64,000 bases of DNA from Aureimonas sp. Leaf324 (GTDB lineage: Bacteria > Pseudomonadota > Alphaproteobacteria > Rhizobiales > Rhizobiaceae): the NCBI RefSeq assembly GCF_001423245.1, contig NZ_LMOH01000025.1, forward strand, positions 125,329 to 189,328, written 5' to 3'. The translations under genes were made by a program, and so were the position numbers. Below are positions 34,181 through 41,539 of the stretch, one piece after another. Below the pieces are notes generated by a model. The model was given only the letters and a program-made list of their open reading frames with translations. It did no database searches and was not told where the DNA came from. The stretch's first letter is position 1. Each line of letters begins with the position of its first letter.

Positions 34181-35512
34181 TCAGGCGTCGGCCGGGCCGA
34201 CCGTGATGATCGTCGGATCGACCGACAGGAGCCGCCTGGCCTCGGCCTTCACCTGGTCCAGCGTCACCGCGTCGATCAGGCCCTGGCGCCGCTCGATATA
34301 GTCGGTGCCGAGATCGTCGAGCTGGATGCCGACCAGGGTCGAGGCGATCGACAGCGACGACGACAGGTTCTGCACCGCGTAGGAGCCCTTCACGAAGGCC
34401 TTGGCGCGGTCGAGCTCTTCCTGGCTCGGGCCCTCGTCGGCGAGGCGCTTCAGCTCGGCCCGGATGATCGCGATGCTCTCCTGCGCCTTGTCGGCGCGGG
34501 TGGCGGTGGAGCCCGCCAGCATCGCGGCATGGTCGTAGTTGGTGAGATACGAGCCCGCGCCGTAGGCAAGGCCGCGCTTCTCGCGGATTTCCTTGTAGAG
34601 GCGCGAATCGAACGTGCCGCCGCCGAGGATGTGGTTGGCGAGATAGGCGGCGAAGAACTCCGGCGCGTCGCGCTTCACACCCGGCAGCGCGAACTGGATC
34701 TGCGTCTGCGGCAGGTTGAGCGCGACGTTCGCCTGCTGGCCGGTCACCGGCTGGATGTCGGGCACCGGAACGAGGTCGGCCTTCTCGCGCAGCGGCAGGA
34801 AGATCTCGTCGAGCCGCGTCTTCAGCGTCGCCTCGTCGATCGCCCCGACGACGCCGACGACGAGATTGTCGCGGCCGAACGTCTTTTGGCGGAAAGCGCG
34901 GAGGTCGTCGGCGGTCACGGTCTTCAGCGTGTCCACCGTGCCTTCCGAGGGGCGCGCATAGGGATGGCCGGGGAAGACGGTCGAGCGGAAGGCCTTGGCC
35001 GCCAGCGTGCCGGGGTCCTGCTCGTTGGCCACGATGCCGGCGAGAAGCTGGCCGCGGATGCGCTCCACCGGCTCCTGATCGAAGCGCGGCTCGTTGACCG
35101 CAAGACGCAGGAGGTCGAAGGCCGCGTCCTCGTTCTCGACGATGGTGCGGAAGTTGCCGGAGAAGTTGTCGTAGCTGGAATCGAACGACAGGGAGACGCC
35201 GAGCTCGTCGAGCTTGCCCTGGAAGGCCGCGCTGTCGATGTCGCCGGCGCCTTCGTCGAGAAGGCCGGACAGGAGGTTCGCCGTGCCCTCCTTGCCGGGC
35301 GCATCCTGCGTCGAGCCCGCGCCCTTGAAGGCGAAGCGCATGGCGATCAGAGGGTTGGTGTAGTCCTCGACCAGAAGGGCGTGGATGCCGCCGGGGCTCG
35401 TCACCTCCTTGATCTCGACGGCGTGGGCCAGCGAGACGAGGCTGAGCGAGAGGCCGGCGACGAGGCCGAACACGGCGGTGGCGCGGCGGAAAGGCTTGAA
35501 AAGCGCGTTCAT
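34181..35512 (-). CDS. M16-family peptidase subunit lacking the zinc motif
   Basis: This 443-residue periplasmic protein has a signal peptide (residues 1-31, ending LVSLAHA) and two M16 domains (about 35-230 and 240-440). At the site where the active subunit has HxxEH it reads LLSGLLDEGAGD, so it cannot bind zinc and should be the structural partner of the upstream M16 peptidase, like the alpha/beta pairing of mitochondrial processing peptidase. The Gly-rich loop LGGGTFDSRLYKEIREKRGLAYG is conserved. The ATG at 35512 lies 26 bases after the stop of the catalytic subunit. The pair is a standard alphaproteobacterial arrangement. Confidence 0.93.
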   Translation of the reverse strand: MNALFKPFRRATAVFGLVAGLSLSLVSLAHAVEIKEVTSPGGIHALLVEDYTNPLIAMRFAFKGAGSTQDAPGKEGTANLLSGLLDEGAGDIDSAAFQGKLDELGVSLSFDSSYDNFSGNFRTIVENEDAAFDLLRLAVNEPRFDQEPVERIRGQLLAGIVANEQDPGTLAAKAFRSTVFPGHPYARPSEGTVDTLKTVTADDLRAFRQKTFGRDNLVVGVVGAIDEATLKTRLDEIFLPLREKADLVPVPDIQPVTGQQANVALNLPQTQIQFALPGVKRDAPEFFAAYLANHILGGGTFDSRLYKEIREKRGLAYGAGSYLTNYDHAAMLAGSTATRADKAQESIAIIRAELKRLADEGPSQEELDRAKAFVKGSYAVQNLSSSLSIASTLVGIQLDDLGTDYIERRQGLIDAVTLDQVKAEARRLLSVDPTIITVGPADA

Positions 35513-35538
35513 GGCTGGGGATCCGTCGTCGCGAAGGG

Positions 35539-37059
35539 TCAGGAGCGGGTGTCGCCGGGGACCGGCGCGCCGTCGGTGGGAGCCACCGCGCCGGCCGCCT
35601 CGGGCGATCCGGCGGGGGCCTTCGCCTCGGCGCTGGTCTCGGCATCCGCCGGCAGGAGGTAGCCGGTGACCGAGCGCTTCGGCTGGAGATAGGCCTTGGC
35701 GGCCGCGTTCACCTGATCGACCGTCACCGCCTCGATCCGGTCCGGCCAGCTCTCGACCTTCTCGATCGTACCGCCGGTGGAGAGCGCCGCGCCATAGCGC
35801 CGGGCCATCGAGGTCTGGTTGTCGCGCTGGTAGATCAGCGCCTTGCGCACGCGGTTCTTGGCGGCTTCGAGCTCGGCCGCGGTCACGCCGTCGCGGGCGA
35901 TCTTCTCGACTTCCGCATTCACCGCCTTCTCGACCTGATCGAGCGTGGCGTCCCCTCGCGGCGTGCCGTAGGTCATGAACTGGCCGTCGTCGAGCGCGGT
36001 GCCCTGGTAGTAGGAACCCGTGCCAGCCGCGATCCCCTGGTCGACGACCAAGGCGCGGTAGAGACGGCTCGTCGTGCCGCCGCCGAGGATGTCGGCGAGG
36101 AGATCGAGCGCCTCGGACTCGCCGGGCTTGGCGTTGTTGTCAGAGGGCACGAGCCAGGTCGTCTGGACGCTCGGCTGCGTCACGCGTGCGTCGCTCAAGG
36201 TGACGCTGCGCGCGGCCAGCGGCTCGGGCTCCTGCGGGCGCTGGCGCACGCCGGGATCGGCCCGGCGCGGTACCTTGCCGAAGGTCTCCTGCGCATACGC
36301 CTTCACCTGATCGAGCGTCACGTCGCCGGCGATCAGGAGGGTCGCGTTGTTCGGGGTGTAGAAGCGGTCGTAGAAGGCGATGGCATCGTCCTTCGACAGC
36401 TTCTCCATCTCGTTGCGCCAGCCGATCACCGGCGTGCCGTAGGGATGGTTCTGGAACAGCGCCGCGTCGACGGCCTCCGAGAGCTGGGCGCCCGGCTCGT
36501 TGTCGATGCGCATGCGGCGCTCTTCGAGGATCACATCGCGCTCGGGCAGCACCACCTCGTCGGTGAGGACGAGGTTCTCCATCCGGTCGGCCTCGAAGCT
36601 CATCATCTCCTTCAAGGACTCGACCGGCACCTGCTGGTAGTAGGCGGTGTAGTCGTAGGAGGTGAAGGCGTTCTCCTCGCCGCCGATCGCGGCGACGGCG
36701 GCCGAGAACTCGCCCTGTTTGTGCGTCTTCGTGCCCTTGAACATCAGGTGTTCGAGGAAGTGGGCGATGCCCGACACGCCCTTCGGCTCGTCGGCGGAGC
36801 CCACCTTGTACCAGATCATCTGGGTGGCGATCGGGGCGCGGTGGTCGGGCAGCACCACGACCTGCAGCCCGTTGTCGAGCGTGAAGCTCTCGATCGCCGG
36901 GCGCATCGCCTCGGCCTTGGCGGCGGCTGCCTCGCCCGCCGGGCTCGCAGCCGTGGTCGGGGCGGGTGCCGGCTGCGTGCCTTGCGCAAGGACCGGGGTC
37001 GCCAGCGCGATCGCCAGCGCGATCGCGGATACGCCGGCACGTCGGATCGGGAAGCTCAT
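35539..37059 (-). CDS. M16-family zinc metallopeptidase, catalytic subunit
   Basis: This 506-residue exported peptidase has a signal peptide (residues 1-25, ending TPVLAQ), a Pro/Ala-rich spacer, and the inverted zinc motif HFLEH at residues 100-104, with the distal zinc-ligand Glu in the following helix. The second domain carries LGGGTTSRLYRALVVDQG. A 30-residue Ala/Pro/Glu tail is probably disordered. It pairs with the next gene, which lacks the motif. The start ATG at 37059 was chosen because the signal peptide begins there. Two 17-base direct repeats lie 27-57 bases upstream and may be an operator. Confidence 0.94.
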   Translation of the reverse strand: MSFPIRRAGVSAIALAIALATPVLAQGTQPAPAPTTAASPAGEAAAAKAEAMRPAIESFTLDNGLQVVVLPDHRAPIATQMIWYKVGSADEPKGVSGIAHFLEHLMFKGTKTHKQGEFSAAVAAIGGEENAFTSYDYTAYYQQVPVESLKEMMSFEADRMENLVLTDEVVLPERDVILEERRMRIDNEPGAQLSEAVDAALFQNHPYGTPVIGWRNEMEKLSKDDAIAFYDRFYTPNNATLLIAGDVTLDQVKAYAQETFGKVPRRADPGVRQRPQEPEPLAARSVTLSDARVTQPSVQTTWLVPSDNNAKPGESEALDLLADILGGGTTSRLYRALVVDQGIAAGTGSYYQGTALDDGQFMTYGTPRGDATLDQVEKAVNAEVEKIARDGVTAAELEAAKNRVRKALIYQRDNQTSMARRYGAALSTGGTIEKVESWPDRIEAVTVDQVNAAAKAYLQPKRSVTGYLLPADAETSAEAKAPAGSPEAAGAVAPTDGAPVPGDTRS

Positions 37060-37085
37060 CGAGGCGGGTGTCCTTGGGCTCAGAG

Positions 37086-37115
37086 AATCCGGGGGCTCTG
37101 GAAATCCGGGGGCTC
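37086..37115 (-). repeat. Two direct repeats upstream of the M16 peptidase gene
   Basis: AATCCGGGGGCTC occurs at 37086-37098 and again at 37103-37115, a 17-base period; a degenerate third copy (AGTCCGGTTCCTC) follows. On the minus strand this reads GAGCCCCCGGATT twice. The position, just upstream of the peptidase start, suits a regulator binding on one helix face every 1.6 turns. It could also be chance in GC-rich DNA. Confidence 0.5.
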
Positions 37116-37201
37116 GGAAAGTCCGGTTCCTCCGGGGATATGGAGGAGCGCGAGAAAAGGCACCAATTACGATTTTGTAAGGGCGTGCCTCGGTTTCGGC
37201 G

Positions 37202-37759
37202 TCAGCTCGCGGGCCGCAGGAAGCGCAGGCGCGTCTCGCCCATCGCCCGCTCGTCGAGGAGGTCGAGGCCGGGCACCGGCTCGAACGGGGCGTCGAGCGC
37301 CTCCTCGAGGACAATCATCGCCCGGGAGGCCAACCAGCCGCCGGCGAGAGCGCCCGCCAGCGCCGCTTCGCCGAGGCGCCGGCCGTAGGGCGGGTCGGCG
37401 AGCACGAGGTCGAACGGATCGATCGTGCCGGCGTCGCCCAGCCGCGTGGCATCGCGCCGCAGGATCTTGGTACGCCCGCCAAGGCCGAAGGCCTCGATAT
37501 TGGTGCGGATCAGCCCGCGCCCCTCGGCGCTGTCCTCGACGAAGACGCCGTAGCGGCAGCCGCGCGACATCGCCTCCAGCCCGAGCGCCCCGGTGCCGGC
37601 GAAGAGGTCGAGGACGCGCCCGTCCTCGAAGCGCACCCCGAACCCGTGGGCGAGAATGTCGAACAGCGCGCCGCGATGGCGCTCGGAGGTCGGCCGGATC
37701 GCGTCGGTCGAGGGGGTGGCGAGCGGACGCCCTTTCAGGGCGCCCGCCACGATGCGCAT
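37202..37759 (-). CDS. rsmD: 16S rRNA (guanine(966)-N2)-methyltransferase
   Basis: RsmD methylates G966 of 16S rRNA using S-adenosylmethionine. The 185-residue product has the SAM-binding motif DLFAGTGALGLEAMSRG and the catalytic LADPPYG. The usual N-terminus MRIVAGALKGRPL starts at the ATG at 37759; a GTG at 37765 would add two residues. It begins 12 bases after the stop of the pseudouridine synthase gene, so two RNA-modification genes are co-transcribed. Confidence 0.94.
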   Translation of the reverse strand: MRIVAGALKGRPLATPSTDAIRPTSERHRGALFDILAHGFGVRFEDGRVLDLFAGTGALGLEAMSRGCRYGVFVEDSAEGRGLIRTNIEAFGLGGRTKILRRDATRLGDAGTIDPFDLVLADPPYGRRLGEAALAGALAGGWLASRAMIVLEEALDAPFEPVPGLDLLDERAMGETRLRFLRPAS

Positions 37760-37771
37760 GCCCACGCGCCG

Positions 37772-40162
37772 TCAGCCCTTGCGCGGGCCGGACCGGGGCG
37801 GACCCGAGCGGGGACCGTCGCCCTTCGGCCGGAACGGCTTGTCGCCGCCCGTGCGCGGACGATCGCCGCCGCGCCCTTCGCCGGAGCGCTCACCGCCGAA
37901 GCGTCCCTCACTCCGGGGCGGACGGCTGCCGCGGCTCTCGTCCTCGGCCGCGCGCCGGGCGGCCCGCTCCTCGCGGGCGGCCTTGGTCTTCTCGCCGACC
38001 GCGCGCGCCCCCGGTGCCATCCAGACATTGGCGGTGCGCTTGGGCGCCGACGGCGGACGACGTGTCGGCCGATCGCCCGCGTCGTCACGATCCCGCCCGC
38101 CGGCCGGCTTGTCGCCGAAGGCGCGCGGCTTGCGCTCGCCGAACGGCTTGGTCTCGCGCTTCTCGAACGACCGCTTCTCGCCGTCGTCGCGGCGAGGGCG
38201 CGGCGCCTGCGTGTCGAGGCGGCCGAGGGCCTCCTCGCGCTTGGCATTGCCGAACTTCTTGCGGTTCATGCGCGGCGCGTCTTCGGAGTTGCTGACCCAC
38301 TCGCTTTTCGCCCCGGCGGAGCGCTTGGGCGTCTCCTCGCCCTCCTCCGACCGGCGGCGCTCGGCCGCCACCGGCTTGTTGGAGAACGGGTTGACGATCG
38401 GCGCGTCGAAGTCGGCGCCGGCTTCCTCGATGAGGGTCGGCCCGAGCTGGTCGCGCAGCATCCGCCCCTTGATCTCCTGCACCGCGCCCTCTTCGAGCTC
38501 GCCGAGCTGGAACGGACCGAAGGAGAGGCGGATCAGGCGATTCACGTCGAGGCCGAGATGGCCCAGCACGCGCTTGACCTCGCGGTTTTTGCCCTCGCGC
38601 AGCCCGATCGTCATCCAGACGTTCGACCCTTGCGTGCGGTCGAGCGTCGCCTCGATCGCGCCGTAGAAGACGCCGTCGACCGCGATGCCCTGGCGCAGCT
38701 CGTCGAGCTTCTCCTGGCTGATCTCGCCGTGCGCGCGCACCCGGTAGCGCCGCAGCCAGCCGGTGGACGGAAGCTCCAGGATGCGGGCGAGGCCGCCGTC
38801 GTTGGTGAGGAGCAGCAGCCCCTCCGTGTTGATGTCGAGCCGCCCGACGGTCAGGACGCGGGGCATGTCCTCCGGCAGGCGGTCGAACACGGTCGGGCGC
38901 CCTTCCGGGTCGCGGTTGGTGGTGACGCTGCCCGCCGGCTTGTGGAAGAGCCACAGGCGCGTGCGCTCGATCGGCGGCAGGGGCTTGCCGTCGATCTCGA
39001 TGCGGTCCGAATTCGTGACGTCCTGCGCCGGGCTGTCGAGACGCTTGCCGTTCAAGGTCACGCGCCCGTCGGCGATCATCCCTTCCGCGTCGCGGCGCGA
39101 GGCGATGCCGGCGCGTGCCAGCCGCTTGGCGATGCGCATCGTGCCGGGTGCGCCGTCCTCGCCGTCCGTCGCCCCGCTGCGCGGCCGCTCGCCCATCGGC
39201 CGGGCGCGGCGCTCGGTCTCGGCGCCGTCATGGCTGAGACGACCGTAGGAACGCGGACGCTCGCCGCCCTCGCCCTCGCGCTTCGCTCCAGCATGCGAGA
39301 ACATGCCGCGCGAGCGGGGCGCGAAGGGCTTGTCGCCGTCGCGGCGGGGCGCGCGTTCGCCGCCCTCGGAGCGCTCTTCGCGCGGGCGGAACGGACGCTC
39401 GCCCCGCGGCGGACGATCGCCCCCTTCGGTGCGCGGCTTGAAGCTGCGGGCCGGACGGTCGCCGCCCTCGCTGCGGTCACGGAACGGGCGCTCGCCGCCC
39501 TCGGTGCGCGGCTTGAAGGACCGGGCAGGACGCTCGGCCCCACCCTCGTCGCGCGGACGGAACGGACGGTCGCCCCGCGGCGGACGATCGCCCCCTTCGG
39601 TGCGCGGCTTGAAGCTACGGGCCGGACGGTCGCCATCCTCGCTGCGGTCGCGGAACGGACGCTCGCCGCCCTCGGTGCGTTCACCGCGCGGCTTGAAGGA
39701 CCGGGCCGGACGCTCGGCCCCGCTCTCCTCGCGCGGACGGAACGGACGGTCGCCCCGCGGCGGACGATCGCCGCCTTCGGTGCGCGGCTTGAAGCTGCGG
39801 GCCGGACGTTCGCCACCCTCGGTGCGCTCGCTGCGCGGCTTGAAGGCGCGTGCCGGGCGCTCGCCCCCGCTGTCCTCGCGCGGACGGAACGGGCGGTCGC
39901 CACGCGGCGGGCGGTCGCCGCCCTCGGCACGATCGCTGCGCGGCTTGAAGGCGCGGGCCGGGCGCTCGCCCCCGCCGCCCTCGGGGCGCGGCCGGAAAGG
40001 ACGGGCCGGCCGATCGCCGCCCGCGCCGCCCGGCTTGCCCTTGAAGCCGCCGGGCTTGCCGCCGCGCGGACCCGAGCCGCCTTTGGACCCACCCTTGGAC
40101 CCGCCTGGGCCGCGTCCTGCGCCGCCGCGGCCGGAACGGCCGCCCTGGTTCTCGTCGCTCAT
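37772..40162 (-). CDS. rluB: RluB-type 23S rRNA pseudouridine synthase with long Arg/Gly-rich extensions
   Basis: The catalytic core (residues about 342-575) has an S4 RNA-binding domain (MRIAKRLARAGIASRRDAE) and an RsuA/RluB pseudouridine synthase domain with catalytic D443 in GRLDINTEG. It resembles the enzyme forming pseudouridine 2605 in 23S rRNA. At 796 residues it is far longer than E. coli RluB (291). About 340 N-terminal residues are low-complexity repeats of the type RPARSFKPR / GGDRPPRGDRPFRPR, and about 220 C-terminal residues are basic and disordered. The start ATG at 40162 (MSDENQGG) lies in a 68-base divergent spacer with tadA. Long basic tails are known on some alphaproteobacterial homologues; the role is unproven. 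Confidence 0.9.
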   Translation of the reverse strand: MSDENQGGRSGRGGAGRGPGGSKGGSKGGSGPRGGKPGGFKGKPGGAGGDRPARPFRPRPEGGGGERPARAFKPRSDRAEGGDRPPRGDRPFRPREDSGGERPARAFKPRSERTEGGERPARSFKPRTEGGDRPPRGDRPFRPREESGAERPARSFKPRGERTEGGERPFRDRSEDGDRPARSFKPRTEGGDRPPRGDRPFRPRDEGGAERPARSFKPRTEGGERPFRDRSEGGDRPARSFKPRTEGGDRPPRGERPFRPREERSEGGERAPRRDGDKPFAPRSRGMFSHAGAKREGEGGERPRSYGRLSHDGAETERRARPMGERPRSGATDGEDGAPGTMRIAKRLARAGIASRRDAEGMIADGRVTLNGKRLDSPAQDVTNSDRIEIDGKPLPPIERTRLWLFHKPAGSVTTNRDPEGRPTVFDRLPEDMPRVLTVGRLDINTEGLLLLTNDGGLARILELPSTGWLRRYRVRAHGEISQEKLDELRQGIAVDGVFYGAIEATLDRTQGSNVWMTIGLREGKNREVKRVLGHLGLDVNRLIRLSFGPFQLGELEEGAVQEIKGRMLRDQLGPTLIEEAGADFDAPIVNPFSNKPVAAERRRSEEGEETPKRSAGAKSEWVSNSEDAPRMNRKKFGNAKREEALGRLDTQAPRPRRDDGEKRSFEKRETKPFGERKPRAFGDKPAGGRDRDDAGDRPTRRPPSAPKRTANVWMAPGARAVGEKTKAAREERAARRAAEDESRGSRPPRSEGRFGGERSGEGRGGDRPRTGGDKPFRPKGDGPRSGPPRSGPRKG
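39390..39990 (-). repeat. Tandem coding repeats in the N-terminal extension of the RluB-type gene
   Basis: On the plus strand the core GCGCGGCTTGAAGCT recurs beginning at 39431, 39602 and 39782 (spacing 171 and 180 bases, 57 and 60 codons), with shorter related copies between and after. The encoded unit is RPARSFKPRTEGG, then a DRPPRGDRPFRPR stretch, then a RPFRDRSEGG stretch. High base-level identity between copies suggests recent expansion, and the array is probably variable in length between strains. Boundaries are approximate. Confidence 0.8.
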
Positions 40163-40230
40163 CTTTTCGCTATGCCTTGTGTTCTGGGGCACGCATAGCA
40201 AACTCCCGTCGATCAAACGAGAGACCTTGC

Positions 40231-40680
40231 ATGTCGCGCTGGAATTCCATGGATGAGGCGCTTGTCGAGGCCCGGTCCGCCGAGGCCCGCGGCGAGACGC
40301 CGGTCGGTGCCGTGGTGGTGCTGGACGGGCAGGTCATCGGCCGCGGCGGCAACGAGACCCGCGCCCTCTTCGACCCGACGGCGCATGCCGAGATTCTGGC
40401 GATCCGGCGGGCCTGCGAGGCGATCGGCTCGGAGCGGCTGGTCGGGGCCGATCTCTACGTGACGCTGGAGCCCTGCGCCATGTGCGCGGCGGCGATCTCG
40501 TTCGCGCGCATCCGGCGGCTCTACTTCGGCGCGGGCGACGCGAAGGGCGGCGCGGTGGAACACGGTCCCCGCTTCTACGCCCAGCCGACCTGCCACCACG
40601 CGCCGGAGGTCTATTCCGGCATCGGCGAGACGGAGTCCGCCGCGCTGCTGCGCGACTTCTTCCGCGCCCGGCGCGACTAG
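40231..40680 (+). CDS. tadA: tRNA-specific adenosine deaminase
   Basis: TadA converts adenosine 34 to inosine in the wobble position of tRNA-Arg(ACG). The 149-residue enzyme has the zinc motif HAE at residues 52-54 (DPTAHAEILAIR) and PCAMC at 81-85, plus the GAxDxKGGA-like segment GAGDAKGGAVEHG. The start is the ATG at 40231; an ATG at 40249 (MDEALVEAR) is possible. It is divergent from the RluB-type gene and converges on the lipoprotein gene with a seven-base gap. Confidence 0.95.
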   Translation: MSRWNSMDEALVEARSAEARGETPVGAVVVLDGQVIGRGGNETRALFDPTAHAEILAIRRACEAIGSERLVGADLYVTLEPCAMCAAAISFARIRRLYFGAGDAKGGAVEHGPRFYAQPTCHHAPEVYSGIGETESAALLRDFFRARRD

Positions 40681-40687
40681 CGCCGCG

Positions 40688-41359
40688 TCAGAAGGGCCAA
40701 AGGCTCTTGAGCTTCGAGCCGAGAGTCTTCGTGCCGTTGGCGTTGCGCTGCTTGGCATCCTCGTCGACGCCGGGATCGCCGGCGGGCGCGGTGGCGGCGG
40801 GCTGGCGATAGGTCAGCGGCGGCTCCGACAGGTAACGGCGCTGGCTCGGGTCGCCCTGGCGGCCGACGCGCGCGCGCTCGTTGGCGGCCACGCGCTGTCC
40901 GGCCATCTGCTTGGACGAGATCCAGCTGCCTTCCATCTCGGCGCGCTTGCCGACGGTCGAAGAGACGGTCGCCTCCTCGCGCGTCATGCCCTCCTTGTCG
41001 GCGGTCATGAAGGCGACCGGAAGGGCGCCGTCGCTGCCGTCGGGCGCGGCAGCGCGCAGCCGGGCGCGGCGCTGCTCGGGCGATTCCGGCCAGTTCGCGT
41101 CCATGCTCGAGGCCGACGCCACGCGCGGCGGCGGCAGCACGTCGCGCTTCTGCGACTTCACGAGTTCGGGGCGGGGCGAGTAGTCGACGCGCGTCCGGTT
41201 CGAGGACCCCAGCGTCAGCATGCCGTCGAGGTCGTTGAACAGCTGCTGGCCCTGGCTGGTGCCCGTGCCGTAGGTCGGGCCCATGCAGCCGCTGAGCGCC
41301 AGCGCGGCAGCGCCGAGGGCCAGCATGCGCGAGCCGACGCGAACGGTGGTGTGTGTCAT
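40688..41359 (-). CDS. Putative lipoprotein of unknown function
   Basis: The 223-residue product has an N-terminal signal with a lipobox LSGC, lipidated Cys at residue 25, so it should be an exported lipoprotein. The mature part is hydrophilic and Pro/Arg-rich with no domain I recognise. It contains two short conserved-looking stretches: FNDLDGMLTLGSSNR and the region around VAFMTADKEGMTREEA. The ATG at 41359 begins the frame. It follows ileS on the same strand, 180 bases apart. In related genomes a similar lipoprotein gene sits in the lspA-M16 peptidase neighbourhood; here no lspA is seen between it and ileS. Confidence 0.8.
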   Translation of the reverse strand: MTHTTVRVGSRMLALGAAALALSGCMGPTYGTGTSQGQQLFNDLDGMLTLGSSNRTRVDYSPRPELVKSQKRDVLPPPRVASASSMDANWPESPEQRRARLRAAAPDGSDGALPVAFMTADKEGMTREEATVSSTVGKRAEMEGSWISSKQMAGQRVAANERARVGRQGDPSQRRYLSEPPLTYRQPAATAPAGDPGVDEDAKQRNANGTKTLGSKLKSLWPF

Positions 41360-41539
41360 GCCGGGCGTTTCCCCTTGTGTCTCGTGACCGCTCGGGCCCC
41401 ATCGAGGTCGCGCGGGGACCCCTCCCCCCGCGCCTTTACTCAGGACAATCCGGCGATTTTACGAAGAGCTTCTAGGCGAGAGCGCGTTCCGAGTCCAGAA
41501 ACGGCAACGATCTCGTGACCATAAGGCAACGGCCGCGCT

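Noticed and set aside
39390..39990. Possible CRISPR array from regularly spaced repeats
   Set aside because: The repeats are in-frame coding units of 57-60 codons without unique spacers, and no cas gene is present.
39303..40256. Repetitive plus-strand frame opposite the RluB-type gene (RGRNGRSPRGGRSPP repeats)
   Set aside because: It only reflects the repeats of the minus-strand coding sequence; it lacks a ribosome binding site and homology.
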